From an uncultured Bacteroidales bacterium (GTDB lineage Bacteria; Bacteroidota; Bacteroidia; Bacteroidales; UBA932): a DNA stretch of 64,000 nt. The notes below the pieces were generated by a model, which did not search any database, was not told where the DNA came from, and was given only the letters and a program-made list of their open reading frames with translations. Shown one piece after another: positions 25,971 through 35,609 of the stretch (position 1 is the first letter of the stretch; each line of letters begins with the position of its first letter). The stretch covers positions 1 through 64,000 of the forward strand of contig CALVDQ010000002.1 of NCBI GenBank assembly GCA_944326325.1, read 5' to 3'. Both the position numbers and the translations under genes were made by a program.

Positions 25971-28508
25971 TCAGATGAACCTGCCGGTGATGCTGGCGGG
26001 TTCATTCCTTATCTGTTCAGGAGTCCCTGAAGCGACGATGCGTCCCCCTTCTTCTCCACCGCCGGGTCCCATGTCGATGATGTAGTCGGCGTTGCGTATG
26101 ACGTCGGTATCATGTTCTATGACCACTACCGTCGCCCCGCGGTCCACGAGTTTCTGGAATACCTGGAGGAGTGTCTGCACATCGGCCGGGTGCAGGCCTA
26201 TGGTAGGCTCGTCAAAGACAAAGACAGAATCTTCCTGGCCCCTGCCCATTTCGCTGGCGAGCTTGAGCCGCTGGGCCTCGCCTCCGGAAAGTCCCGGAGT
26301 CTGTTCTCCGAGAGTCAGGTAGCCGAGCCCGAGTTCCTGGAGCACCTGCAGCCTCTGCCGGACAGCCTTCAGGTCTCCGCAGGCTTCCAGGGCATCGTTG
26401 ACATCCATATCCATGAGTTCCGGAAGAGAATACTGCCCGCCTGCCATGTTTTCACGCCGTATCAGGCTGGCTGTCCTGGAATATCTTGAACCGCGGCAGT
26501 CAGGGCACGGGATGTCCACATCCGGAAGGAACTGTACGTCAAGGCTGATGACACCGGTCCCGTCGCAGGTAGGGCAGCGCAGCCTTCCTGTATTGTAGGA
26601 AAAGTCACCGTCCCTGTATCCAAGTTTCTTTGCATCGGCGGTCTTTGCATAGACTTTTCTCAGCTCGTCATGCACGTTGGCATAGGTGGCCACCGTCGAA
26701 CGGATGTTTATGCCTATGGGAGAGGCATCGATGAGCTTGACCTGTCTGATACCTTCCGCTTCGACCTTCTTTACGTGCTCCGGCATCTTTTCTCCTGATA
26801 TGGCAGCCTGGAGCCCCGGTATAAGGCTTTCAAGTACGAGGGTCGTCTTTCCGGAGCCGGATACCCCGGTGACCACTGTAAGCCTGCCTTTGGGGATGTC
26901 GGCTTCCAGAGGCTTGACCGTATGGATCGCCCCTGTGGACAGGTGTATGCGGCCTTTTCTGAAAATTTCTCCGGCTTCAGCCCGCTGCCTCATGGATATG
27001 TCCGCCTTTCCCGACAGGTAGGCCCCTATCCTGGAATCCGGGTTCCGTCCGATTTCCGCGACTGTGCCTTCTGCAATGACTTTCCCGCCTGCCGAACCGG
27101 CTCCGGGCCCCATCTCTATCAGGTAGTCCGATTCTGCAAGGATTCTGGTGTCATGGTCCACGAGGATGACGGAGTTTCCGTCGGCGATAAGGTCCTTCAT
27201 AACGCCGGAAAGTCCTATCATATTTGCCGGATGAAGTCCGATGGACGGTTCGTCAAGGACGTACAGGACGCCTGTGGTACGGTTCCTGACCGCCCGGGCA
27301 AGCTGCATCCTCTGCCTTTCCCCGGTAGACAGGGTGGAAGCCGCGCGGTCGAGGCTCAGGTATCCTACCCCGAGGTCGATAAGGCGGACCGAGGCATCGA
27401 GGAAGGATTCGCAGATGTTCTTCGCCATCGGCTGCATTTCTTCCGGCAGGGTTTTCGGAACGCCTTTCACCCACCGGACCAGATCCGAAAGGGTCATCCT
27501 GCAGGCTTCCGCCAGGGAGATCCCTCTTACAAGAGGTGTGCGGGCAGCCTCGGAGAGCCTCGTACCTCCGCAGTCGGGACACGGCCCTGTCTTGAGGAAC
27601 TTCTCCACTCTCTTCATGCCCTTTTCGTCCTTTACCTTGGCAAGGGCGTTCTCGACCGTATATACGGCATTGTAGTATGTGAAGTCCAGTTCTCCGGCCT
27701 GGTTGGTGTTCCTGGACTTGTAGAATATGTGCTTTTTCTCGGCCGGACCGTGGAAGACTATGTCCCTTTCCCTGGCTGTCAGCTTGTTGAACGGGACGTC
27801 CGTCCGCACGCCCATCGCCCTGCAGACATCGGTCATCAGGGACCACATCAGCGTGTTCCACGGAGCCACCGCCCCTTCGTCAATGCTCAGGGTCTCGTCA
27901 GGAACGAGGGTGGATTCGTCTACGGTGCGGACTGTCCCTGTGCCGTCGCAGGTATGGCATGCCCCCTGGCTGTTGAATGAAAGATCTTCGGCGGAAGGGG
28001 CGAAAAAACGGGCCCCGCATTCCGGGCAGACAAGCTCCTGCCCGGCAGCTACCCGCAGGGACGGTTTGAGATAGTGCCCGTTCGGACACCGGTGGCTTGC
28101 AAGGCGGGAATATATGAGTCTCAGGCTGTTCAGCAGTTCGGTACCTGTCCCGAACGTACTTCGTATCCCCGGGATTCCCGGACGCTGGTGCATGGCGAGA
28201 GCTGCCGGCACGTACAGGACCTCGTCGACATCCGCCCTCGCAGCCTGCGTCATCCTCCTTCTCGTATAAGTGGAGAGCGATTCGAGGTATCTGCGGGAGC
28301 CTTCTGCATACAGCACCCCCAGGGCAAGGGAGGATTTCCCCGACCCTGACACCCCGGCGATGCCTACGGTCTTGTTCAGCGGTATTTCCACGTCGATGTT
28401 CTTCAGGTTGTGCACCCTGGCGCCGCGGACCACTATCTTTTCCGGTTTTCCTGTCTTTCCGTCCATCCTGTATCCGGTCTGTCCGTATTCCTGTCCTGTA
28501 TCAGACAA
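25971..28508 (-). CDS. UvrA-like ABC ATPase, short paralogue
   Basis: The 845-residue protein is a UvrA-family DNA-binding ATPase, about 100 residues shorter than canonical UvrA (around 940). It has two ABC modules (Walker A GVSGSGKSSL near residue 55 and GVSGSGKTTLV; signatures STGERQRMQLARA and SGGEAQRLKLASE) and the zinc-type CPTCDGTG and CPDCRG motifs. The shortening suggests loss of the UvrB-binding region, as in UvrA2 class proteins, so repair coupling to UvrB is doubtful. It starts within the last codons of the upstream ddh gene (8-nt overlap), which points to translational coupling. Confidence 0.88.
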   Translation of the reverse strand: MSDTGQEYGQTGYRMDGKTGKPEKIVVRGARVHNLKNIDVEIPLNKTVGIAGVSGSGKSSLALGVLYAEGSRRYLESLSTYTRRRMTQAARADVDEVLYVPAALAMHQRPGIPGIRSTFGTGTELLNSLRLIYSRLASHRCPNGHYLKPSLRVAAGQELVCPECGARFFAPSAEDLSFNSQGACHTCDGTGTVRTVDESTLVPDETLSIDEGAVAPWNTLMWSLMTDVCRAMGVRTDVPFNKLTARERDIVFHGPAEKKHIFYKSRNTNQAGELDFTYYNAVYTVENALAKVKDEKGMKRVEKFLKTGPCPDCGGTRLSEAARTPLVRGISLAEACRMTLSDLVRWVKGVPKTLPEEMQPMAKNICESFLDASVRLIDLGVGYLSLDRAASTLSTGERQRMQLARAVRNRTTGVLYVLDEPSIGLHPANMIGLSGVMKDLIADGNSVILVDHDTRILAESDYLIEMGPGAGSAGGKVIAEGTVAEIGRNPDSRIGAYLSGKADISMRQRAEAGEIFRKGRIHLSTGAIHTVKPLEADIPKGRLTVVTGVSGSGKTTLVLESLIPGLQAAISGEKMPEHVKKVEAEGIRQVKLIDASPIGINIRSTVATYANVHDELRKVYAKTADAKKLGYRDGDFSYNTGRLRCPTCDGTGVISLDVQFLPDVDIPCPDCRGSRYSRTASLIRRENMAGGQYSLPELMDMDVNDALEACGDLKAVRQRLQVLQELGLGYLTLGEQTPGLSGGEAQRLKLASEMGRGQEDSVFVFDEPTIGLHPADVQTLLQVFQKLVDRGATVVVIEHDTDVIRNADYIIDMGPGGGEEGGRIVASGTPEQIRNEPASITGRFI

Positions 28509-29400
28509 GCTTTCTTACAAGGTCCTCCCTGTCACCGTACAGAAGGTCGATGACCGGAATCTCTATGAGGGTGTAGCAGCCGCTCTCCTGCCTGAAAGTG
28601 GCCCTTGCTGCACATACGAGCACCTGTGCTGTCAGTGCAGGGTTGTTTATCTTCATGTTGAATTCGAAAAGCTGGTTCTGGGTCTGCCCTGAAACGCCTT
28701 TCCTTGTGAGATTCACCCCGTGTCCCATATCGATGAGGGCATCCACGTCGTCTACCTTGATGACATGGGTCTCGTCATGGACGAAATAAGGGTCTGCCTT
28801 GATGGCGGCAGCCACCTTGTCGAAGTCGTAGCCTTCCTTTACTTCAATATATACCATTCTTCTGTGGACTCCGGTGCCTGTAGGTATTGTCATGGACAGG
28901 GCCGCCTTCACCCCTTCGACAGCCTTTACAGCCACAGTGTGGCCCATACTCATGCCAGGGCCGAAGTTGGTGTATGTGATTCCTTTGGGCGCGATGGCCT
29001 CGAGCATGGCCCTGACCACCGAGTCGCTGCCCGGATCCCAGCCGGCAGAGATGATGGATACAGCCCCGTGCCTGCGGGCCGTCTCCCCGAGGCTTTTCCT
29101 AAGGTCCACGATATCGGTATGTATGTCAAAGCTGTCGACAGTGTTTATGCCGGCTTCGAGAAGCGGTTTCGCATATTCCTCTACCTTTCTTGTCGGGGTG
29201 CACAGTATCGCGACATCCACATCTCCGAGTTCTTTCACGTCCTTGACGACTTTGAGGCCCTTCAGTTCTTCAGGACAGTTTTCATTCCCGTTCCTTCTGA
29301 TGATGCCCGCTATTTCGAAATCAGGGGAGACTTTCAGTGTCTCTACCACGTATCTGCCGATATTCCCATATCCGACGACTGCTGCTTTTATCTTTTTCAT
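28501..29400 (-). CDS. ddh: meso-Diaminopimelate D-dehydrogenase
   Basis: The 299-residue NADPH-dependent enzyme forms meso-diaminopimelate from tetrahydrodipicolinate in one step, feeding lysine and peptidoglycan synthesis. It shows the Rossmann start IKAAVVGYGNIGRYVVETL, then VDSFDIHTDI and ISAGWDPGSDSVVRAML, characteristic of Ddh, and GPGMSMGHTVAVKA. The ATG at 29400 is chosen since upstream codons (to 29469) lie beyond the -7 promoter box. The tail overlaps the start of the uvrA-like gene by 8 nt. Confidence 0.93.
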   Translation of the reverse strand: MKKIKAAVVGYGNIGRYVVETLKVSPDFEIAGIIRRNGNENCPEELKGLKVVKDVKELGDVDVAILCTPTRKVEEYAKPLLEAGINTVDSFDIHTDIVDLRKSLGETARRHGAVSIISAGWDPGSDSVVRAMLEAIAPKGITYTNFGPGMSMGHTVAVKAVEGVKAALSMTIPTGTGVHRRMVYIEVKEGYDFDKVAAAIKADPYFVHDETHVIKVDDVDALIDMGHGVNLTRKGVSGQTQNQLFEFNMKINNPALTAQVLVCAARATFRQESGCYTLIEIPVIDLLYGDREDLVRKLV

Positions 29401-29423
29401 AATATACATTGTGTTTGAAACAA

Positions 29424-29455
29424 TTTTGCAAAGATAAAAACACTTTCTAAATTCG
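29424..29455 (+). promoter_or_regulatory. Promoter of the glycan gene cluster
   Basis: TTTTG (29424-29428), 19-nt spacer, TAAATTCG (29448-29455; one mismatch to TAnnTTTG). It overlaps the divergent ddh -7 box, so the two promoters share bases. Confidence 0.5.
29429..29436 (-). promoter_or_regulatory. -7 box of ddh
   Basis: On the minus strand this reads TATCTTTG, a consensus -7 box 29 nt upstream of the chosen ATG at 29400. A good -33 is missing. Confidence 0.5.
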
Positions 29456-29477
29456 CGGAGAAATTCCATATTTAAAT

Positions 29478-30620
29478 ATGAAAGTGCTGATGGTCTCCGA
29501 TGCAGGGAGCATACATACTAAAAGGTGGAGTGCCGCATTGAAAGATGCCGGTATCAGTATCGTGCTGTTTTCAATCACGCCGGATACCGGAGAGTTCTAC
29601 AGGGAAAACGGTATAAGACTGTATGTTTCCGATGTCCTGGGTCGAAAGGGAAAGAAAAAGCGGCCTCTGCCCGCACGCCTTTATGCCCACCTCAGGGCAG
29701 TCAGGGAACTGAAGAAAGTGATTTCGGAAGAGCGTCCGGACATTGTCCATGCCCATTATGCGACGAGTTACGGCCTTGTCGCGGCCATGTCCGGGTTCCA
29801 TCCTCTGATAGTATCCGTATGGGGAAGCGATGTCTACGAATTCCCGAGACAGTCGGCCGTCAAGCGTCTCATGGTGGAATATATACTTGGAAAAGCTGAC
29901 AGGGTGCTTTCCACGAGCAGGGCAATGGCAGCAGAGACCGCAAAATATCATAAGGGGCCGATAGGGATTACACCGTTCGGTGTGGATACCGGTCTTTTCG
30001 CCCCTCGGGGAATCAGGCGTGACGGACATGACGAGGTTGTGTTCGGGACTGTCAAGACGCTCTCTCACAAATACGGACAGGATATTCTTCTCAGGGCTTT
30101 TGCAAGGATGCGGAAGATGCTGGAGGACAGCCTTCCTCTGGACAGGAGACCTGCAACCGTACTTGAGATAGCCGGTGACGGGCCTGATTACGATTCTCTC
30201 TTGTTTCTTGCATACGATCTCGGGATAGCCCCGTACGTGGTCTTAAGAAAGGCAATAGCCCACGATGAAGTGCCTGGATTCTATTCCAGGACTGACGTGG
30301 CCGTATTCCTGTCCAGGGCGGAAAGTTTCGGCGTTTCGGCTGTGGAGGCGATGTCCTGCGGCGTGCCTGTAGTCGCCTCTGCTGCAGATGGTTTCTCTGA
30401 GGTGCTTGAAGATGGGGGAGGCATCATTGTCCCGATAGAGGATGTGGAAGCGGCAGCTGATGCTATGATGAAGCTGGCAACCGATCCCGGACTCAGGCGG
30501 AAGATTGGGGCTGCCGGCAGGGAAAAGGTCTGCAGCTGCTATGACTGGAAAAAGAATGTCGCAGTAATGGCCGGTGAATACTCTTCTGTTCTGGAGCGTG
30601 CGGAAAGGGTTTCCGGATGA
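29478..30620 (+). CDS. Glycosyltransferase family 4
   Basis: The 380-residue cytosolic enzyme has a GT-B fold with the N-terminal KVLMVSDAGSIHTKRWSAAL, the mid segment HAHYATSYGLVAAM, and the C-terminal nucleotide-sugar motif ESFGVSAVEAMSCGVPVVAS, which carries the retaining EX7E pattern (Glu of ESFG and Glu of VEAM). It transfers sugars during surface polysaccharide or LPS O-chain synthesis. A flippase and a GT2 enzyme follow in the same direction. The donor and acceptor cannot be inferred. Confidence 0.9.
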   Translation: MKVLMVSDAGSIHTKRWSAALKDAGISIVLFSITPDTGEFYRENGIRLYVSDVLGRKGKKKRPLPARLYAHLRAVRELKKVISEERPDIVHAHYATSYGLVAAMSGFHPLIVSVWGSDVYEFPRQSAVKRLMVEYILGKADRVLSTSRAMAAETAKYHKGPIGITPFGVDTGLFAPRGIRRDGHDEVVFGTVKTLSHKYGQDILLRAFARMRKMLEDSLPLDRRPATVLEIAGDGPDYDSLLFLAYDLGIAPYVVLRKAIAHDEVPGFYSRTDVAVFLSRAESFGVSAVEAMSCGVPVVASAADGFSEVLEDGGGIIVPIEDVEAAADAMMKLATDPGLRRKIGAAGREKVCSCYDWKKNVAVMAGEYSSVLERAERVSG

Positions 30621-30633
30621 ACCGCCAGCCGGC

Positions 30634-32094
30634 ATGAAACAGGGTTTCGGAATGGACGATTTGAAGGCAAAGACAGCGAAAGGCGTCAAATGGGGCTTTA
30701 TCGACAGTGTTTTCGGGACAGGAATCCTGGCCATAGTGAATCTTGTCCTCGCTCGTCTGCTTTCACCGCATGAATTCGGTATCATCGGAGTGACATCAAT
30801 TTTCATTACCCTTTCCAATTCGTTGGTGGACAGTGGCTTTACCGGAGCCTTGACCCGTCGGAAAGAAGTAAGTCCGCAGGATCTGGATACGGTTTTCCAT
30901 TTCAATCTTGTCACGTCTTCCTGCCTTTACCTGCTTCTGTTCCTTGCGGCTCCGTCCATAGCGGATTTTTTCGCCCAGCCTGTCCTGACAGGGGTGATAA
31001 GGGTGCTGGGACTGTCCCTGATTGTCACGGCATTGAGCATCGTCCAGAAAGTCATCCTTGTACGCAGGCTTGATTTCCGCACACAGGCTGTCGTCTCCGC
31101 TGTATCTTCCGTACTCAGCGGGATTGCCGGTATATGGATGGCGGCTTCAGGCTGCGGGGTGTGGAGTCTCGTGACCCTCCAGCTTTCCCGACTGGTTTCC
31201 ACTACGGTCCTGCTGTGGCTGTGTTCACACTGGAAGCCTTCCCTGCGTTTTTCGATGACTTCTTTCAAGGAGATGTTCTCTTTCGGCGGACGGCTGCTTC
31301 TGACGGCCCTGATAAGCACCGTGTGGGCTGAAGCCTATTCCTTTGTAATCGGAAAGATATATACGCCGTCGGTCCTCGGACAGTATTCCCGTGCTGACAA
31401 GTTCCGCAATATGGTGACCTCCAATATCAGTACGGTGATGCAGCGGGTAACCTACCCCGTCCTTGCTTCTATAAGGGATGAAAAGGAGCGGCAGAGCCGT
31501 GCCTACAGAAAGATAATCCGCACCACTGTCCTTATTTCATTTCCTGCCGTCCTGGGGCTTGCCGCGATATCCGAGGCATTCGTGCTAGTCCTTGCCGGAA
31601 GGCAGTGGGTCCCTGCGATAGGGTATCTCCGCATATTGTGCCTGTCCGGACTTTTCATCCCTCTGATGATATGCAGCGCCAATATAATAAATGCCAACGG
31701 CCGCTCGGACACCACCCTGTATCTTGAGATAATGAAGACCGCGCTTGCAGTCCTTCCGGTCCTGGCAGGCATCTTCATCAGCATCGAGGCCCTGCTGTGG
31801 TGCACCGTGGCTGTCTCGGCTGTCTCGTATATTGTCTATGCCGTGATGGTATCCAGGTCTGTGGACTATCCGGTCAGAGACCAGATTGCGGATATCCTGC
31901 CGTTTTTTGCCGTGTCCGCAGTCATGGCCCTTGCCGTCTTCTGCATCTCTTTCCTCCCTGTACCGCAGTGGCTCATACTACTGTTGCAGCTGGCCGCGGG
32001 AGTCGCGATTGTAGTCCTCTTTTATGAATTTGTCTACAGGACAGAGGAATACCTTGACGTGAAATCCTCCATCTTAAGATTGTTCAGGAAATGA
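30634..32094 (+). CDS. Wzx/RfbX-type oligosaccharide flippase
   Basis: The membrane protein (about 486 aa) has 12-14 helices and the MOP-superfamily look: an N-terminal GVKWGFIDSVFGTGILAIVN, LARLLSPHEFGIIGVTSIFI and GFTGALTRRKE. It flips lipid-linked oligosaccharides to the periplasmic face. The start at 30634 (MKQGFG) is chosen because the upstream in-frame ATG (30574) lies inside the GT gene; 30652 is an equally good alternative. The GT4 gene ends at 30620, and the next gene overlaps its stop by the ATGA sequence. Confidence 0.9.
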   Translation: MKQGFGMDDLKAKTAKGVKWGFIDSVFGTGILAIVNLVLARLLSPHEFGIIGVTSIFITLSNSLVDSGFTGALTRRKEVSPQDLDTVFHFNLVTSSCLYLLLFLAAPSIADFFAQPVLTGVIRVLGLSLIVTALSIVQKVILVRRLDFRTQAVVSAVSSVLSGIAGIWMAASGCGVWSLVTLQLSRLVSTTVLLWLCSHWKPSLRFSMTSFKEMFSFGGRLLLTALISTVWAEAYSFVIGKIYTPSVLGQYSRADKFRNMVTSNISTVMQRVTYPVLASIRDEKERQSRAYRKIIRTTVLISFPAVLGLAAISEAFVLVLAGRQWVPAIGYLRILCLSGLFIPLMICSANIINANGRSDTTLYLEIMKTALAVLPVLAGIFISIEALLWCTVAVSAVSYIVYAVMVSRSVDYPVRDQIADILPFFAVSAVMALAVFCISFLPVPQWLILLLQLAAGVAIVVLFYEFVYRTEEYLDVKSSILRLFRK

Positions 32095-32912
32095 GGCCGG
32101 ATGTGTCAATAATAATAGTGAACTACAATACGGGCAGTCTTCTTGCCGACTGTCTGGAGAGCATAGTATCTTCCCTGTCTGTTGATTATGAAGTGATAGT
32201 GGCAGACAATGCCTCTACCGACGGTTCTGCCGGACTGTGTTCCCGTTTCTGGAAAGACAGCCGTTTCCGTCTTCTGGAACTTGGCTCCAATGTGGGGTTC
32301 TCAAAGGCGAACAATGCCGCGGCCGCCGCAGCTTCAGGCCGTATGTTCCATTTCCTGAATCCGGACACGAGGCTTGCATCCGGTATGGACGGTGACTACA
32401 TGACCGCATTGTCAGAGCCTGGAGCCGTCTATGTCAACCCTCTTCTGAACAGGGACGGTTCTTATGAAAACGGCAGGATGCCTCTGCCGCTGCTCAGGGA
32501 TATCCTGTTGTGGAATACAGGATCTCCGAAGGCAAGATACTGGTACAAGGGGGCATCCGTCATCATTTCTCCTGAGAATTTCCGTCTTGCCGGGGGATGG
32601 TGCGAGGATTATTTCCTGTATGCCGAGGATCTGGACCTGTTCTGGCAGATATGGAAACTCGGCATCCCTGTGCGGGAGCTGCCGACTCCGATCTATCATT
32701 TCGGAGGCGGCAGTTCATCGTCCGTGTGGAGCAGACTTGACAGGGAGATAATGGTGCAGAAATCCAACCGGCTTTTCTTCCGCAGGAATTTTTCCAGGAC
32801 CCAGTATCTCCTTTCAAAGTTTTATTTCCTGTTCCATAACCTTTTCCGGCATCCGTCCCGGGTCCCTCTCTATGTCAGGGCATGGAGGCTCAGCGGAAAA
32901 CGCGGAGTCTGA
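32091..32912 (+). CDS. Glycosyltransferase family 2
   Basis: The 273-residue enzyme has the GT-A fold with SIIIVNYNTGSLLADCLES, a VIVADNASTDGS segment (the D-x-x-S/T-D core), and NPDTRLASG, with the catalytic loop EDYFLYAEDLDLFWQ typical of rhamnosyl- or similar transferases. It starts at the ATG that overlaps the flippase stop. It is the last gene of the glycan cluster; the 57 bp after it hold no clear terminator. Confidence 0.9.
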   Translation: MRPDVSIIIVNYNTGSLLADCLESIVSSLSVDYEVIVADNASTDGSAGLCSRFWKDSRFRLLELGSNVGFSKANNAAAAAASGRMFHFLNPDTRLASGMDGDYMTALSEPGAVYVNPLLNRDGSYENGRMPLPLLRDILLWNTGSPKARYWYKGASVIISPENFRLAGGWCEDYFLYAEDLDLFWQIWKLGIPVRELPTPIYHFGGGSSSSVWSRLDREIMVQKSNRLFFRRNFSRTQYLLSKFYFLFHNLFRHPSRVPLYVRAWRLSGKRGV

Positions 32913-32969
32913 ACCTCCGGGCTCATTACGTTCCTGAGGAACTGTCGCGGGGGGATTGCAAGCCCGGTT

Positions 32970-33992
32970 TCAGATCAGTCTGCTCCGAATGTCGAATGGC
33001 CGGAGCTCATCAAGATTCATTGCTTTTACCGCAGTTTCCAGGAGAGTCCAGTCATCCGTGTCTGCAGGTGCGGCTCCGGCGGGGCCGGCGGAACTCAGGA
33101 AATATCTTCCGGCATCAAGCAGGCATTTTCTTGGGAGAAGGCCGATGATTTCTGTCCCGGTGACTTTAGCCCCGCGTCTTTCCGCAGCCCTGCATACTTC
33201 CGTAAACGCCCTGTGCAGGGGGACCGCATCCGAGTCCGTGATGTTCATGGATACTTGGGCGATTCCGTATTCGTCTATGTACCAGCCTATCGCCTTGCAG
33301 CCGCGCAAGGTCCCCGGTATCCTTGTCTTTCTTCCGTCTGCTCCTGTCACGGTCCGTCCGCTTTCCCTGACATCTTTCGCAATCTCGGAAGCAAGCCCGG
33401 CTGATTCAGTGTCGAGATTGAAATTCACTGCAATCAGGAAATTGCGAGCACCGACGACAGTTGCCCCGGCTTTTGCCGCGGTCTCCGTGAAACTGGCGGG
33501 GCTGAAATCGGGCCGGAGTTCCGGGTCCGCGATTTTTTCAGCAAGGGATTCATATTCGCCTTTCCTGCACACTTCCAGCCTTTTCCGTTCCGGTATGAAG
33601 GCAGACGCTTCGTAGCAGTAGCACGGGATTCCCAGTTCCGTGAATATCCTTTCGGCCAGGCGGCGTGCAAGCATTGCACATTCTTCGAGACTTATCCCGC
33701 AGACCGGTATGAGCGGCAGTACGTCCGTCGCCCCGATGCGTGGGTGGGTGCCTTTGTGGAGTCTCATGTCAATGAGTCCGGCAGCCGTGCGGACGGCGTT
33801 GAAGGCTGCTTCGCATACGGCTTCCGGGTTTCCTGTGAATGTAATCACGGTCCTGTTCGCGGCTTCCCCGGAACTGATATCCCGTACGGTTATTCCGGGG
33901 ATGCACGCGATGCTGTCGGCTATTTTCCTGATCTTTTCCCTGTCACGTCCTTCACTGAAGTTGGGGACGCATTCGACCGTCTGTCCCGTCAT
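32970..33992 (-). CDS. ftcD: Glutamate formimidoyltransferase
   Basis: The 340-residue protein moves the formimino group of formiminoglutamate to tetrahydrofolate, a late step of histidine degradation. Hallmarks are VECVPNFSEGRD at the N-terminus, THPRIGATDVLPLIPV, and GARNFLIAVNFNLDT. There is no cyclodeaminase domain, so it is the single-domain form. Other hut genes are absent from the window. It starts 3 nt after the sulfatase stop on the same strand, an unusual pairing. Confidence 0.93.
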   Translation of the reverse strand: MTGQTVECVPNFSEGRDREKIRKIADSIACIPGITVRDISSGEAANRTVITFTGNPEAVCEAAFNAVRTAAGLIDMRLHKGTHPRIGATDVLPLIPVCGISLEECAMLARRLAERIFTELGIPCYCYEASAFIPERKRLEVCRKGEYESLAEKIADPELRPDFSPASFTETAAKAGATVVGARNFLIAVNFNLDTESAGLASEIAKDVRESGRTVTGADGRKTRIPGTLRGCKAIGWYIDEYGIAQVSMNITDSDAVPLHRAFTEVCRAAERRGAKVTGTEIIGLLPRKCLLDAGRYFLSSAGPAGAAPADTDDWTLLETAVKAMNLDELRPFDIRSRLI

Positions 33993-33995
33993 CCT

Positions 33996-35504
33996 TTATT
34001 TCCCGATAGTCCTGCCTGTGATCCTGGTGAATTCCTCCTTCATTTCCTCAAGCTTCTGAGGCTCCCGGGAAGCGATATCCTTCATCTGCGAAGGGTCTTC
34101 CTTCATGTTGAAAAGGGCATAGTCCGGAAGATTTCCGAGTTCGTTTTTGGAATAGTTTCTCTCTGGTCCGTCATACGGCGGTATCATCGTATAGTCCCCG
34201 TCACGCAAGGCAAGCCGTCCTTCAGCTTCGTGTATGAGATTCTGCCGGCCCTGGAGAGTCTTCCCGAGGAACGCTCCGATGATATCCTGGCTGTCGAGAC
34301 CTTCAGGCACATTGCCTCCGGTCAGGTCTCCGAGGCTCGCGAAAAAGTCCATCTGGCATACCAGGGCATCGGATACCATAGGGGTGATCTTCCCTTTCCA
34401 GTATATGATGAGCGGAATATGGGTGCCTCCGTCGAAAAGACTGTATTTGCCGCCTCTTGTCCCGTTCCTCGGGTCGTGGTTCCCGAGCATTTCCTCGGCC
34501 TTGTCATCGTAGCCGTCGTTGAGGACAGGTCCGTTGTCGCTCGTGAAAATCACTATCGTGTTGTCCATAAGCCCTTTCTCTTCGAAATAAGCCAGCACTT
34601 CACCCACGCACCAGTCGGCTTCCGCAACGGCGTCACCCCGAGGCCCGAGTGTCGTGCTTCCGACGAACCTCTGGTGAGGCGCTCTCGGGACGTGCGGCTC
34701 GTGCAGTCCGTAATACAGGAAAAACGGTTTTCCGGTATCAATCGTGTCCGCCCAGGCTTTCACTTTCGCGACGAAATAGTCAGCCATGTCTTCATCGACC
34801 CATCTGGCTTTCTGTCCGCCCTTCATGTATCCGATACGCGGAATTCCGTTCACTATGGAATAATTGTGTCCGACGGACCAGTTCATCTTCAGCATCTCCG
34901 GATTGGTGAGTGCCGTAGGCTCTCCTTCGAAGTTCTTCTTGTAGTCCACGTATATGGGGTCGTCAGGGTCGAGGCCTTCCACCAGCCCGTTCTCGACATA
35001 GACCGTAGGCACCCTGTCGTTGGTGGCCGCTATCAGGCAGGTATAGTCAAACCCTACAGTGTTTGCGCTCGGAGTAATCTGTCTGTTCCAGTCCACGTTC
35101 CCGTTACCCATCCCGAGATGCCATTTGCCGATGGCTGCGGTGGTGTAACCTGATTCCTGCATCATTTTCGGCATGGTCGGGATGTCTTCAGGTATGATCA
35201 GCGGCGCGTCTCCCGGAAGTATCCTGGCGTCCGCATTCCTCCACGGGTACATTCCCGTGAACATGGCATACCTGCTCGGCGTGGATGTGGCCGATGTGGC
35301 ATACCCGTTCGTGAACATGATGCCGTTTCTGGCGAGCGAGTCTATGTTCGGGGTGGAGATGGTCGTGCTGCCGTATGCGCTTACGTCGCCGAGCCCGAGG
35401 TCGTCGGCTACTATCAGGATTATGTTGGGTTTCTGCGGCCCGTCATTTCCGCAGGCCGCGAGGACTGTTCCCGCAAGGGGAATGAACATGAGAGATCTTT
35501 TCAT
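33996..35504 (-). CDS. Secreted Ser-type sulfatase (lipoprotein)
   Basis: The 502-residue enzyme has a lipobox (LAAC) and the sulfatase core: PNIILIVADDLGLGDVSAYG with metal-binding Asp residues, and SATSTPSRYAMFTGMYPWR, where Ser74 in S-T-P-S-R is the residue converted to formylglycine by an anaerobic sulfatase-maturing enzyme. GKWHLGMG and TSDNGP are also present. It removes sulfate esters from glycans or aryl sulfates, probably at the surface or in the periplasm. It is divergent from a SulP permease and followed by ftcD. Confidence 0.95.
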   Translation of the reverse strand: MKRSLMFIPLAGTVLAACGNDGPQKPNIILIVADDLGLGDVSAYGSTTISTPNIDSLARNGIMFTNGYATSATSTPSRYAMFTGMYPWRNADARILPGDAPLIIPEDIPTMPKMMQESGYTTAAIGKWHLGMGNGNVDWNRQITPSANTVGFDYTCLIAATNDRVPTVYVENGLVEGLDPDDPIYVDYKKNFEGEPTALTNPEMLKMNWSVGHNYSIVNGIPRIGYMKGGQKARWVDEDMADYFVAKVKAWADTIDTGKPFFLYYGLHEPHVPRAPHQRFVGSTTLGPRGDAVAEADWCVGEVLAYFEEKGLMDNTIVIFTSDNGPVLNDGYDDKAEEMLGNHDPRNGTRGGKYSLFDGGTHIPLIIYWKGKITPMVSDALVCQMDFFASLGDLTGGNVPEGLDSQDIIGAFLGKTLQGRQNLIHEAEGRLALRDGDYTMIPPYDGPERNYSKNELGNLPDYALFNMKEDPSQMKDIASREPQKLEEMKEEFTRITGRTIGK

Positions 35505-35532
35505 CTGTGAAAATCGGATAAGTTTGAAAATC

Positions 35533-35563
35533 TAAAGTTAGGAACTGTACCGGACTTTTCAAA
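35533..35563 (-). promoter_or_regulatory. Promoter of the sulfatase-ftcD operon
   Basis: On the minus strand TTTG (35563-35560), 19-nt spacer, TAACTTTA (35540-35533; last position deviates). About 28 nt upstream of the ATG. It sits close to the divergent SulP -7 box. Confidence 0.5.
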
Positions 35564-35575
35564 GCAGTTTCTTAT

Positions 35576-35583
35576 TATCTTTG
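35576..35583 (+). promoter_or_regulatory. -7 box of the SulP permease gene
   Basis: TATCTTTG matches TAnnTTTG, 27 nt upstream of ATG 35610. The -33 position (about 35553-35556) lacks TTTG. The divergent sulfatase promoter overlaps this region, leaving about 100 bp for both. Confidence 0.5.
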
Positions 35584-35609
35584 CGCCCTTGAATTTCAAA
35601 AAAGGAAAA

